Origin: Kordiimonas sp.
GTDB taxonomy: Bacteria > Pseudomonadota > Alphaproteobacteria > Sphingomonadales > Emcibacteraceae
Assembly (NCBI GenBank): GCA_002700365.1
Contig: PADB01000012.1
Span: forward strand, 1-64,000
Length of the DNA: 64,000 nucleotides
Direction: 5' to 3'
Part shown: positions 28,607 to 37,179 of the stretch, one piece after another
Position numbering within the stretch: the stretch's first letter is position 1
Layout of the letters: each line of letters opens with the position of its first letter
Notes under the pieces: model-generated
The model's input: only the letters and a program-made list of their open reading frames with translations
What the model was told of the DNA's origin: nothing
The model's database searches: none
Made by a program: the position numbers and the translations under genes

Positions 28607-28694
28607 GCGGCCGTGGCGGAATTGGTAGACGCGCAGCGTTGAGGTCGCTGTGGGCGAATAGCCCGTGGAAGTTCGAGTCTTCTCGGCCGCACCA
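28607..28694 (+). tRNA. tRNA-Leu (anticodon GAG)
   Basis: The acceptor stem GCGGCCG (28607-28613) pairs with CGGCCGC (28684-28690). The anticodon arm CAGCG-TTGAGGT-CGCTG places anticodon GAG at 28641-28643, reading CUC and CUU. A long variable arm typical of class II tRNAs precedes the T arm GTTCGAGTC. Discriminator A (28691) and an encoded CCA (28692-28694) complete it. Confidence 0.97.
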
Positions 28695-28701
28695 AAATTT
28701 C

Positions 28702-28740
28702 AAAAAGGACGTTCTCTGTTGAAGGGAACGTCCTTTTTTA
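28702..28740 (+). terminator. Intrinsic terminator after tRNA-Leu
   Basis: A perfect 13-base stem, AAAAAGGACGTTC (28702-28714) with GAACGTCCTTTTT (28726-28738), encloses an 11-base loop and ends in a T-run. Confidence 0.9.
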
Positions 28741-28994
28741 TGTCATAGGCGGTGCTGTTTATGAAAAAATATATCTCGCCGACAACTTTGCACGCGGACG
28801 TACAATTGTCATTTGGCCAATTGTCGTATGGCGAGATACTGGGCTAAAGCGCCGGTATTTTGAGATCAATTTTCTAAACAGGAATAGAAGAGAACAGCGT
28901 CATGATTGACATAGCGTGAAGTAGAAAAAACTGTTGTTATGCCCGATTTGCGGCATAATATTTTTAGATATATGCCAGCTGTCAGGGGGACAAT
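28741..28994. other. Non-coding gap with a long imperfect hairpin
   Basis: No convincing gene lies here. TATCTCGCC (28772-28780) is perfectly complementary to GGCGAGATA (28830-28838). The adjoining GACAA (28781-28785) can pair with TTGTC (28821-28825), leaving a four-base bulge. Two CAATTG hexamers lie in the loop. The whole could be a structured RNA, a regulatory site or a small repeat element. The rest of the gap shows nothing recognisable. Confidence 0.35.
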
Positions 28995-29225
28995 ATGAAT
29001 TATTTTATAGATGCCTATCGCAAAAATTACGTCAATTTCTTCGGGGTGGCGGATCGGGCGGAGTTTTGGTGGTTCACCTTGTTTCTTTATATTACGTATT
29101 TTGTGCTGGCACTGGTCGATGCAGTTTTAGGAACGGCCGGGGTACTTTTACGATTATTCGGGGGCATCATTCTGCTTATTTTCGCATGCCTGCCGAGCGT
29201 GAAAATACATAATCAATACACTTAG
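28995..29225 (+). CDS. Small DUF805-like membrane protein, apparently truncated
   Basis: 76 residues. The N-terminal half (YVNFFGVADRAEFWWFTLF) resembles DUF805, inner-membrane proteins of about 110-130 residues. Two hydrophobic segments follow (about 24-44 and 46-65). The family's C-terminal GVRRLHD-type motif is absent; the frame ends soon after LPSVKIHNQ. An AGGGGG ribosome-binding site lies five bases before the ATG, so it may still be translated. It could be a decayed gene; function unknown. Confidence 0.5.
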   Translation: MNYFIDAYRKNYVNFFGVADRAEFWWFTLFLYITYFVLALVDAVLGTAGVLLRLFGGIILLIFACLPSVKIHNQYT

Positions 29226-29365
29226 TAGCAATAGTGTAAGTCTTTTAGCAACGCCGCTATAATTCAGCCAGCCGGGGCGTAGGTGTCGTTATGGGTTGGA
29301 TTTTTTCTTGACCTCATTGTCGATAAAGTTGATACCGATAAAGCATATCAGGACAGGGCAAAGCG

Positions 29366-30760
29366 ATGACGGCACACCAAAATCAGAGCATAGAAGATGA
29401 GCTGACGGGGACACCGGAAAATGTCACGGTAGGACCACGTTTTGTTGCCAAGGTCAAAAAGGCCATTAAAAAAGAAAAAATCCACAAATTACGCGAATTG
29501 GTTTTGCCGCTGCATTCTGCAGACCTCGCAGACCTTATTGAACAGCTCAGCATTCCAAAACGGGAAGAACTCGCCAGGCTGGTCGGAGCAGAGCTGGACC
29601 CGCAGGTTTTTTCTGAATTGGAAGAAAACGCCCGTGACCAGGTGATCGAACAAATGGACACGGCGGATGTGGCACAGGCCCTTTCCCAGATGGAAATGGA
29701 TGATGCTATTAATGTTCTGGAAGATTTAAGCGAGGACAGCCAGCGCAAAATTTTGGATGAAATGCCGGCGGTGCAGCGTAGTTCTGTAGAAGAGGGGCTG
29801 TCTTATCCAGAGGACAGCGCGGGGCGCTTGTTGCAGCGGGGCCTGATTGCCGTGCCGGGGATGTGGACCGTTGGGCAGGTGATAGATTACCTGCGTGATG
29901 AACGTGACTTGCCGGATGAATTTTATGAAATTTATGTTGTGGACCCTAAATATCATCCTGTCGGTACCATTTCATTAAGTCGCCTACTGCGTACCAGTCG
30001 CCCGACAACGGTGCGGGATATTATGGATGATAATCAGAAGGTCGTTCCGGCACATATGGATCAGGAGGAAGTAGCACACCTGTTTCGCCAATATGACTTA
30101 CCTTCTGTAGGGGTTGTTGATGATAACAGTCGCCTGATCGGGATGATTACCATTGATGATGTGGTGGACGTGATTGATGAAGAGGCGGAAGAAGATATTT
30201 TGCGGCTGGCCGGGGTGCAAGATAGCGATTTGGCGGAAACCGTTTTTGAGGCCAGTCGTAAGCGTTTGACATGGTTGATGGTAAACCTTGCTACGGCGTG
30301 TCTGGCGGCGTTTGTAATTAGTGTTTTTGATGCCACTATTCAGGAAATGGTGGCGTTGGCGATATTGATGCCGATTGTGGCAAATCTGGGGGGGAATGCC
30401 GGAACGCAGACCATGACTATTGCTGTGCGGGCATTGGCCACAAAAGAATTAACAGCATCAAACGCACCGCGGCTTGTGAGCCGGGAATTGGCCATTAGCC
30501 TTTTAAATGGCGTCATATTGGCGATTGTGATTGGTCTGGCTGCGGGTATTTGGTTCCATAATATGCCGCTGGGCGGGGTATTATCCCTGGCCCTGATTAT
30601 GAATATGGTTTGTGCAGGGCTATCCGGTATTTTGATCCCTATCACATTAGATAAATTAAAAATTGACCCGGCAATTGCCAGTAGCGTGTTTTTGACGACG
30701 ATAACGGATGTGGTCGGTTTCTTTGCCTTCCTGGGCCTGGGGACAATGTTATTATTGTGA
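29366..30760 (+). CDS. mgtE: Magnesium transporter MgtE
   Basis: 464-residue homodimeric Mg2+ channel. The cytoplasmic N-domain (about 1-140) contains HSADLADLIEQL; two CBS domains follow (about 145-270, with YVVDPKYHPVGTISLSRLL and GMITIDDVVDVIDEEAEED). Five membrane helices (about 295-464) include PIVANLGGNAGTQTMTIAVR, the conserved selectivity region. High Mg2+ closes such channels through the CBS/N-domains. No Mg2+ riboswitch was seen upstream. Confidence 0.95.
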   Translation: MTAHQNQSIEDELTGTPENVTVGPRFVAKVKKAIKKEKIHKLRELVLPLHSADLADLIEQLSIPKREELARLVGAELDPQVFSELEENARDQVIEQMDTADVAQALSQMEMDDAINVLEDLSEDSQRKILDEMPAVQRSSVEEGLSYPEDSAGRLLQRGLIAVPGMWTVGQVIDYLRDERDLPDEFYEIYVVDPKYHPVGTISLSRLLRTSRPTTVRDIMDDNQKVVPAHMDQEEVAHLFRQYDLPSVGVVDDNSRLIGMITIDDVVDVIDEEAEEDILRLAGVQDSDLAETVFEASRKRLTWLMVNLATACLAAFVISVFDATIQEMVALAILMPIVANLGGNAGTQTMTIAVRALATKELTASNAPRLVSRELAISLLNGVILAIVIGLAAGIWFHNMPLGGVLSLALIMNMVCAGLSGILIPITLDKLKIDPAIASSVFLTTITDVVGFFAFLGLGTMLLL

Positions 30761-30767
30761 TGTGCTG

Positions 30768-31196
30768 ATGATCCATATGTCGAAAGTGGCGGTGGGGATT
30801 GAGAGTCTGGAACATCTTGCAGATGTGCAAAAAGGCCGCCGTGGCCAAAGTGCAGATGGGCAGGCCTGCGTTAAGGTCTATACCCGTTTTTTGCCTAAAA
30901 GAGCGCGTGACCTAGAAGACGGCGGATCATTATATTGGATTGTTAAGGGGCATTATTTAGCCCGCCAGCGCATCATAGGTTTTGAAACATACACGTCTGA
31001 CGATGGCAAAAAACGCTGTTTAATATCGGTAAGTCCTGAAATCGTTCCGACTATGATACAGCCACGCCGGGCGCATCAAGGGTGGCGTTATCTTAAAGAT
31101 ACTGAAGCCCCTGCAGATATGTCTGATGCAGGCGAGGGGGCGGCGGAGCTCCCTGCGCATATGGCGGCAGCATTAAGGGATTTAGGCTTGCTGTAA
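30768..31196 (+). CDS. DUF1491 family protein
   Basis: 142-residue protein of unknown function. The segment VKVYTRFLPKRARDLEDGGS followed by YWIVKGHYLARQRIIGFE is the DUF1491 core, found mainly in alphaproteobacteria. Starts at 30768 and 30777 are both possible; the frame extends upstream into mgtE without a better start. It lies seven bases after mgtE and may be co-transcribed with it. Confidence 0.75.
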   Translation: MIHMSKVAVGIESLEHLADVQKGRRGQSADGQACVKVYTRFLPKRARDLEDGGSLYWIVKGHYLARQRIIGFETYTSDDGKKRCLISVSPEIVPTMIQPRRAHQGWRYLKDTEAPADMSDAGEGAAELPAHMAAALRDLGLL

Positions 31197-31247
31197 GAAA
31201 CATACGACACGTGCCGAATATTCATCCAAGGGGTAAGGAGCGGCGGG

Positions 31248-32114
31248 TTATACGGAGGCGGGGTTAATGGCCATATTGTCAATGAGACGGGTTGTCCCTA
31301 CCTGTGCAGCAATAAACACCCGTGCGGGGTTATGCACCCGGGTAATATTTTCTAATGTCTGGGCGTCCCGTATGTCCAGATAATGAATATTGTGGATGCC
31401 GCCCTCTTGTAACGTCCGGCGGGCCTTGGCGATAACGTTTTCACATAAGGCATTGGGACCTTGTTCTAATGTGGTGGTGATATGTTGTAATGTGCGGGGA
31501 ATAAGCAGGGCTGTCTGCCGCTCGCTTTCTGACAGATAGACATTACGCGATGACGTTGCGAGACCGTCTGCGTCACGGATCAGTGGGGCGCCGAGAATAT
31601 CAACCGGGATATCCAAATCACGCGCAGATTGGCGGATAACGGCTAATTGCTGATAATCTTTTTCACCGAATACGGCGCAGTCCGGTAGGCCCTGCAAGAG
31701 TAATTTTGTAACAACGGTACTTACCCCGTCAAAATGTCCGGGGCGGCTGGCCCCGCATAAGGCGGATGTGAGCCCCGATACCTGGACGGTGGTGGCAAAT
31801 CCAGGGGGATACATTTCGGAAACCGCCGGGGCATAGAGAATGTCAACTTTATGCTCTTTTAGCAGGGCTACATCCTGTTGTTCCTGCCGGGGGTATTTGT
31901 CGAAATCCTCGTTTGGGCCAAATTGTGTGGGATTGACAAAGATCGTCACTACAATTCGGTCCGCATGTCCTATTGTGCGGGCATGGGTGACAAGTGACAT
32001 ATGAGCATGATGTAATGCCCCCATGGTGGGGACCATGGCAACCTTTAGGCCATCAGCCTTCCAGGCATGTACCTGCTGGCGTAGTTCAGCAACAGTGCGA
32101 AGAATTTTGGTCAT
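31248..32114 (-). CDS. panC: Pantothenate synthetase
   Basis: 288-residue enzyme joining pantoate and beta-alanine with ATP, in coenzyme A synthesis. The nucleotide-binding PTMGALHHAH motif has the HxxH pair H35/H38; FGEKDYQQL and a KMSKS-like region with SSRNVYLS are further family signs. It overlaps the upstream glucosaminidase stop by one base (TAATG), so the two are translated from one mRNA. panB is not in the window. Confidence 0.95.
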   Translation of the reverse strand: MTKILRTVAELRQQVHAWKADGLKVAMVPTMGALHHAHMSLVTHARTIGHADRIVVTIFVNPTQFGPNEDFDKYPRQEQQDVALLKEHKVDILYAPAVSEMYPPGFATTVQVSGLTSALCGASRPGHFDGVSTVVTKLLLQGLPDCAVFGEKDYQQLAVIRQSARDLDIPVDILGAPLIRDADGLATSSRNVYLSESERQTALLIPRTLQHITTTLEQGPNALCENVIAKARRTLQEGGIHNIHYLDIRDAQTLENITRVHNPARVFIAAQVGTTRLIDNMAINPASV

Positions 32115-33055
32115 TAAGACAAGTCCTGTTTTTGTCTGTGATCGGCCATTTGGGTTGAGAGAGGGGCTTTATCGAAATCTTTCAGGCGGTTAACACGAAT
32201 GATGTTGTTCAGCGTTCGTACATAACTATGCCCTAATTCGGAATAACCATGCAGAGTCTTTGTTAATTCTTTGTTGGCGGTTAATGGCGCATTGTCCCGG
32301 CGTAATTTCGCCCGGACGTTGCGAAAATTACGATATGCGGGATGGGTGTTCAGGTTCAGGGTATAGCTGTGTACAGACCCTATCAAATTGTCAAAAGTTT
32401 TAATGCGATGTCGTTTTCCTTCAGCGCGGGCTTTGGGTACCATGCCCTGACCTGACCATGTCCATTGTCCGTAAAGGGCATTTCCTTGCTGTGCGAAGCG
32501 CGATGTTCCCCAGCCTGACTCAATAGCGGCTTGTGCCAGTGCCAGAGAGGGCGGAATGGTGTCAACACGTGTTTTTAATTCATTCCATTTCCCGGGTGAG
32601 ACTTTATAGCGTTTGAAGGTGCGATGTAGCCATGCTTTCTGGGTGTCTGTGAGGGATTGTCCTGCTTTATATCGGCGATGCAAGGCGTCTATGTTTTTCT
32701 TTTCTGCCTGGATTGTTTGATTGACATAAAGAATGGAGGGTAAGAGTGCGGCGATAAATACTCTTTTACGCTGCGGGGCATGCGTTGTGGTGACCAGAAA
32801 GCGGGGAAGGTGACGGAAGTATAGGGGCGGGACAGAAATTTCCCCGTGGCGAATAAGGGGTAATTTATCAGATAGCGGCGTTATAACATCAAGTTGTGGT
32901 GTCAGGAATGACGCGGCGGGTATTTTGTGCCAGACTGGTTGTGTGACATTGTGAAGTTGTGTCTGCTGCCAGAGTGCCAAGGTTATTGGTGCGACTATAA
33001 AACCGTTGAAAAGGCAAAAAAACAATATGATTTTGCTGGAACGAGATTGCGGCAT
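32114..33055 (-). CDS. Bax-like peptidoglycan glucosaminidase
   Basis: 313-residue protein with an N-terminal signal or membrane anchor (about residues 8-28). The GH73-type glucosaminidase domain (about 160-310) carries the catalytic-glutamate motif AAIESGWGTSRFA (E179) and YGQWTW. Members cut the glycan strands of murein; the E. coli homologue is Bax. The linkage to panC is probably incidental. It is transcribed divergently from mipZ. Confidence 0.85.
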   Translation of the reverse strand: MPQSRSSKIILFFCLFNGFIVAPITLALWQQTQLHNVTQPVWHKIPAASFLTPQLDVITPLSDKLPLIRHGEISVPPLYFRHLPRFLVTTTHAPQRKRVFIAALLPSILYVNQTIQAEKKNIDALHRRYKAGQSLTDTQKAWLHRTFKRYKVSPGKWNELKTRVDTIPPSLALAQAAIESGWGTSRFAQQGNALYGQWTWSGQGMVPKARAEGKRHRIKTFDNLIGSVHSYTLNLNTHPAYRNFRNVRAKLRRDNAPLTANKELTKTLHGYSELGHSYVRTLNNIIRVNRLKDFDKAPLSTQMADHRQKQDLS

Positions 33056-33354
33056 ATATCTTCATATCTATACGGCGGCAAATATGTGCCGCCACGGTTT
33101 AAGCTTATCGCGTAATGTTATCATATGGCATCTTAACGTATTACGGGTGTGTAATGGGGTAAGAAACGCCAGCTTCTTTTCATTTTTTTCTAACTGTGAA
33201 AAACTTAACTGTAAATATATATTATATGCCGTTATACCCTGTGGAAAACAGGGCAATGGCAGTATTATGCTATAGAATAGACCAGAGAGTAAATCAGAAG
33301 TCTATCAATGTCTTAAGTTGTAGTAACGCGTATTATTTATAATGGAGTAGGCCT
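33056..33354. other. Divergent promoter region between the glucosaminidase gene and mipZ
   Basis: 299 bases without a gene. GGCGGCA (33074-33080) and TGCCGCC (33087-33093) form a seven-base hairpin just upstream of the minus-strand gene. TATAAT at 33338-33343 lies 12 bases before the mipZ start, so as a -10 box it would give a nearly leaderless message. GGAG at 33344-33347 is the mipZ ribosome-binding site. Confidence 0.5.
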
Positions 33355-34194
33355 GTGTCGAAAAATAAAGCGCATGTCATCGTCATGGGAAATGAGAAAG
33401 GCGGTTCCGGTAAATCTACAACCGCCATGCATGTCATCGTCAGTTTGCTGAAGAAGAATTTTCGCGTTGCGACAATAGATCTTGATTCCCGGCAACAGTC
33501 TTTGCATCGCTATATCGAAAATAGACAGAACTACGCACAAAGCCATAATTTGCGCCTACGGATGCCTGATACTTATGTGCTGGATCGTTCTGATAAAAAT
33601 CAGCTTGATGATATTCGGGCAGATGAACAGGAACGTTTCGATGACCTGTTATCAGAATTGTGGGCGCGTTATGATTACGTGGTGATCGATTGCCCGGGGA
33701 GCGATACCCATTATGCGCGGCTAGCACATGGTATTGCCGATACTTTAATTACCCCGGTCAACGATAGTTTTGTGGATTTGGACCTTATTGCCCAGGTTCA
33801 TCCTGATAATTTCAAGGTTGAAAAGCTTAGCCTGTATAGTGAGCGGGTCTGGGAAGCGCGCAAAAAGCGTGCAATGAAAGACCGTGGCAGCATTGACTGG
33901 ATTGTCATGCGTAACCGTACATCAAGTTTGGATGCGAAAAATAAACGGCGGGTGCATGAAGCGTTAAGCCAGTTGCAAAAACGGGTGGCGTTTCGTTATG
34001 TGACAGGGTTAGGGGAGCGTGTCATTTATCGTGAGCTATTTCCCAAAGGACTGACCCTGGTTGATTTTAAAGATAGTGCGGAGACAGAAAAAATGACATT
34101 GTCGCACGTTGCCGCCCGTCAGGAAATTCGCCGCCTGATGGAAGATCTTAACCTTCCGGGGTGGATAAATACCGTGGTCACCGCGGCAGAATAA
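33355..34194 (+). CDS. mipZ: Division-plane positioning ATPase MipZ
   Basis: 279-residue ParA/MinD-superfamily ATPase. The deviant Walker A KGGSGKST (15-22) and DLDSRQQSLHRYIENR, with the alphaproteobacterial MipZ-type motif after it, are diagnostic; VVIDCPGSDTHYARLAH is the Walker B region. In Caulobacter MipZ binds ParB at the origin, forms polar gradients and blocks FtsZ assembly away from midcell. The start is GTG with GGAG seven bases upstream. parA and parB are not adjacent. Confidence 0.92.
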   Translation: MSKNKAHVIVMGNEKGGSGKSTTAMHVIVSLLKKNFRVATIDLDSRQQSLHRYIENRQNYAQSHNLRLRMPDTYVLDRSDKNQLDDIRADEQERFDDLLSELWARYDYVVIDCPGSDTHYARLAHGIADTLITPVNDSFVDLDLIAQVHPDNFKVEKLSLYSERVWEARKKRAMKDRGSIDWIVMRNRTSSLDAKNKRRVHEALSQLQKRVAFRYVTGLGERVIYRELFPKGLTLVDFKDSAETEKMTLSHVAARQEIRRLMEDLNLPGWINTVVTAAE

Positions 34195-34214
34195 ATCTAG
34201 GATAACCTATCTAC

Positions 34215-34679
34215 GTGCATTTTCTATTATTCGGCATTGTTGGCGTTTTTTTATTTCTCCTTCTCTTAAACTGGTTGGCGAAAACGGATGCGACGTCGCT
34301 TGCACGGTATGTACGCGTCATCAGTTCCGGTCTGTTATCCCTGACGGCGGTCATATTGTTGGTGCGAGGGCAGTTGTATTTAGCGGGGCTCTTGGCAATG
34401 GCCGTGTATTGGCTGTGGACAGGGCGTGGTCGATTATCATTTGGTAGAGGAAAAACAGAGCAAACATCGGCGCAATCACGGGCTGCCTCTGGTCAGAATA
34501 TGACCGTACAGGAAGCTTGCGACATATTAGGCGTGAATGAGAATGCAACTGTAACAGAAATTAAAGATGCACACCGTAAGTTGCTAAAAAAAATGCATCC
34601 AGATCAAGGTGGTTCAGACTATCTGGCCGCAAAAATTAATCTGGCAAAAGAAACTTTGTTGGCGGCGAAAGAAAAGTGA
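34215..34679 (+). CDS. Membrane-anchored J-domain protein (Tim14/DnaJ-like)
   Basis: 154 residues: hydrophobic segments at about 1-20 and 36-69, then a C-terminal J domain (about 98-154) with the HPD motif at 128-130 in KMHPDQGGSDYLAAKIN. The layout resembles mitochondrial Tim14/Pam18, which stimulates Hsp70 at the membrane. A DnaK partner is presumed. The apparent start is GTG 34215 without a clear ribosome-binding site. It follows mipZ by 20 bases. Confidence 0.8.
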   Translation: MHFLLFGIVGVFLFLLLLNWLAKTDATSLARYVRVISSGLLSLTAVILLVRGQLYLAGLLAMAVYWLWTGRGRLSFGRGKTEQTSAQSRAASGQNMTVQEACDILGVNENATVTEIKDAHRKLLKKMHPDQGGSDYLAAKINLAKETLLAAKEK

Positions 34680-34725
34680 TCGTGGCATCAGCGGATCGCC
34701 TGCCCAAGATATGAAAGGATTGACA

Positions 34726-36120
34726 ATGACGGCTGCCCATAATTTTGATGCGGATATCCTGCGGGAATACGACATTCGCGGCGTTGTTGGGGAAAACCTT
34801 ACAGAAGATGATGCCCGGGCTTTGGGAAAAGCTTTTGGGACAACAGTACGGCGGAATGGCGGGCAACGTGTAAGTGTGGGCTATGATGGCCGCATGACAT
34901 CACCCGCTTTTGAGGCCGCATTGATTGATGGCATCACGTCTACCGGTATTGATGTGGTGCGTGTGGGATTGGGACCAACGCCCATGCTTTATTATTCGGT
35001 ATTTGAACTGGATACGGATGGCGGCGTTATGGTAACGGCTTCGCATAATCCGTCAGCCTATAATGGCTTCAAAATGATGCTGGGTAAGGAAGCTTTTTTT
35101 GGCGATCAGATATTAGCCCTGGGGCGTCTTGCGGAGGTAGCCGACTATGACGTTGGGTCCGGCCAGGTCGAGGATGACTTTATTATCGACCGTTATGTGG
35201 AGCGGCTCTATCAGGATGTTGATGTAGAGGGCTTGGCGCAGGCTGATATTCTGGTGGGATGGGACCCGGGGAATGGCGCCACCGGTGATGTGGTACAAAA
35301 GTTAGTAGCCAAACTCCCTGGCCGCCATGTCATGATTAACGAGGCTGTCGACGGCACATTTCCTGCACATCACCCTGACCCAACGGTGGAAGAAAATCTG
35401 CAGCAGTTAAAAGAATTGATTATCAAAGATGGCCTGTCCATAGGTTTAGCCTTTGATGGAGATGGTGACCGTGTCGGCGCGATGGATGAAAAAGGGGACG
35501 TCGTTTGGGGTGACCAGATACTGGCCATTCTTGCTGAAGACGTTCTGGCGGATCGTCCTGGCAGTACAATTATTGCCGATGTAAAAGCGAGCCAGATTCT
35601 CTTTGATCATATTGCGGCTTTGGGCGGGGAGCCGTACATGTGGAAGACTGGTCATTCGCTGATTAAAAGTAAAATGGTGGAACTGGGCGCGCAATTGGCG
35701 GGTGAAATGTCCGGGCATATATTCTTTAAACACAAATATTACGGTTTTGATGATGCGGTGTATGCGGCAATCCGTCTGCTTAATGTTGTGGTTGGACAGC
35801 AGACCAGTTTGAAGAAACTTAAGGATAAATTGCCGCCCGTTATTAATACGCCGGAAATGAGATTGTCCTGCCCGCCACGCCGTCGTTTTGAAATTGTAAA
35901 GGAAGTCCATGCCAGGCTGATGGAGCAGGGGGCAGAAGTCAATGACACGGATGGTGTGCGGGTGTTGACGGAAGATGGCTGGTGGTTGCTACGGGCGTCT
36001 AATACCCAGGACGTGTTGGTTGCGCGTGCTGAAGGTCACGACGATGCTGCGTTGCAGCGGCTTTTGCAGCTTCTGAATGAACAATTAGCCTTAAGCGGGG
36101 TTGAGTCACGCGCGTCATAA
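34726..36120 (+). CDS. Phosphomannomutase / phosphoglucomutase
   Basis: 464-residue alpha-D-phosphohexomutase. The phosphoserine loop TASHNPS has S106; the metal loop DGDGDR is at 244-249; the sugar-binding EMSGHIFF and C-terminal RASNTQDVLVARAE regions are present. Members make mannose-1-P or glucose-1-P for GDP-mannose, LPS and exopolysaccharide. ATG 34726 is chosen as it gives the family N-terminus (ILREYDIRGVVG). AlgC/ManB/PgmG cannot be separated without biochemistry. Confidence 0.92.
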   Translation: MTAAHNFDADILREYDIRGVVGENLTEDDARALGKAFGTTVRRNGGQRVSVGYDGRMTSPAFEAALIDGITSTGIDVVRVGLGPTPMLYYSVFELDTDGGVMVTASHNPSAYNGFKMMLGKEAFFGDQILALGRLAEVADYDVGSGQVEDDFIIDRYVERLYQDVDVEGLAQADILVGWDPGNGATGDVVQKLVAKLPGRHVMINEAVDGTFPAHHPDPTVEENLQQLKELIIKDGLSIGLAFDGDGDRVGAMDEKGDVVWGDQILAILAEDVLADRPGSTIIADVKASQILFDHIAALGGEPYMWKTGHSLIKSKMVELGAQLAGEMSGHIFFKHKYYGFDDAVYAAIRLLNVVVGQQTSLKKLKDKLPPVINTPEMRLSCPPRRRFEIVKEVHARLMEQGAEVNDTDGVRVLTEDGWWLLRASNTQDVLVARAEGHDDAALQRLLQLLNEQLALSGVESRAS

Positions 36121-36214
36121 ATGCGCGCATGGCCAATAATTCATTACAAATCAATAAGTTGTATTTTATGATGTTGCGATTGCGTTAAATTTTTATTGCG
36201 CTGCACAAAAATGC

Positions 36215-36263
36215 TTGACTTGCACCTCTAATAAGGTTAATTTGCCCTTACGTTGCAACGCAA
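36215..36263 (+). promoter_or_regulatory. Phasin promoter with candidate PhaR operator
   Basis: TTGACT (36215-36220) and TTAATT (36237-36242) are 16 bases apart, giving a start near 36249. Directly downstream TTGC-AAC-GCAA (36253-36263) matches the TGC-N3-GCA inverted-repeat form described for PhaR, the polyhydroxyalkanoate-sensing repressor of phasin genes. The position overlaps the start of transcription, as expected for repression. The regulator gene is not in the window. Confidence 0.5.
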
Positions 36264-36353
36264 CATGCCCATTTAAGTTCGGTCTGAACGATCCAGAGGC
36301 TCTGATGCGTTGGCTTAGTTTAGAACGCTATATATGCATAAGGGAATTACGTT

Positions 36354-36890
36354 ATGACGACTGCTAAAAAAACAACCACTGCTAAAAAGACAACTGCTGC
36401 TGCAGAAGAAACAGTTCAAAAAGCTGTAGAAGCAGGCAAAGAAACATTTGAAAATGCTGTAAAAGCAAGCACAGAAACTGTTCAGCGTAACATTGAACAG
36501 TCTGTAGAAATGGCGAAAAAGCGCATGGAAGAAACAGTAAAAGGTTATGATGAGCTGAACGCTCTTGGTCGTGAAAACTTTGACGCGGTTGTTGCCGCAG
36601 GCGAAGCCACAACAAAAGCGATCGAAGGTATCAATGCAGAAATCGTATCTCTGTCTAAGAAGGCTGTAGAAGATAACGTTGCGGCTGCTAAATCACTGAT
36701 GGCAGCTAAATCTCCACAGGAATTCTTTGAAATCCAGAGCGAACTGGCAAAAAGCCGCTATGAGCAGACAGTTTCTGAAGGCCAGAAACTGAATGATATG
36801 ACCACACAGGCTGTGACAGAAATTGTTGAGCCCCTGCAAGCGACATTCAAGAAAACTTTTGAAGCCATGGGCGCACGTTTGGCCAGCTAA
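36354..36890 (+). CDS. Phasin family protein
   Basis: 178-residue alpha-helical protein matching the alphaproteobacterial phasin family, which coats polyhydroxyalkanoate granules. A Lys/Thr/Ala-rich start (to about residue 18) precedes a long coiled-coil-like region rich in Glu, Ala and Lys, with FENAVKASTETVQRNIEQ and KSPQEFFEIQSELAKSRYEQ. The latter is the typical Phasin_2 segment. It forms a single-gene transcript with its own promoter and terminator. Codon use (AAA, GAA, GTT) suggests high expression. Confidence 0.88.
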   Translation: MTTAKKTTTAKKTTAAAEETVQKAVEAGKETFENAVKASTETVQRNIEQSVEMAKKRMEETVKGYDELNALGRENFDAVVAAGEATTKAIEGINAEIVSLSKKAVEDNVAAAKSLMAAKSPQEFFEIQSELAKSRYEQTVSEGQKLNDMTTQAVTEIVEPLQATFKKTFEAMGARLAS

Positions 36891-36950
36891 TCGGCGGACG
36901 TAGACAGGTTTCAAGATTACGAAATCTTCCCCACAGAGTTTCGTGGGTCT

Positions 36951-36981
36951 GGGCTCTGGATGTATATCCAGGGCCCTTTTT
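36951..36981 (+). terminator. Intrinsic terminator after the phasin gene
   Basis: GGGCTCTGGA (36951-36960) pairs with TCCAGGGCCC (36967-36976) over ten bases with one G-U pair, a six-base loop and a following T5 run. Confidence 0.88.
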
Positions 36982-37041
36982 CGTGTTGAATGAAGGGCAA
37001 TATTAAGATGTTTTTGCCTTTCCTTACCGGGGCAAAAATTG

Positions 37042-37056
37042 TTAACATTTCTTTAA
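37042..37056. promoter_or_regulatory. CtrA-like site upstream of clpS
   Basis: TTAA-N7-TTAA, the spacing of the CtrA consensus, lies 124 bases upstream of clpS; read on the minus strand it ends TTAAC. One such match per 65 kb is expected by chance, so this is weak. Confidence 0.25.
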
Positions 37057-37179
37057 GTATAAAGGGCTCAAACTAGGCAAAGGTAAGTTTATACTGCGGT
37101 TTATTGTTGTGGGTCCCTTTACTTTCAGCGTTTGAATTCTATCTATTCTAAAAGCGGTCTCACAAGGTAACGACGAACG

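Noticed and set aside
28934-29212. A second open frame overlapping the DUF805-like gene
   Set aside because: It lacks a ribosome-binding site and family resemblance; the DUF805 frame has both.
29329-29342. FNR-like box TTGAT-ACCG-ATAAA upstream of mgtE
   Set aside because: One half-site is mismatched and no anaerobic logic supports it.
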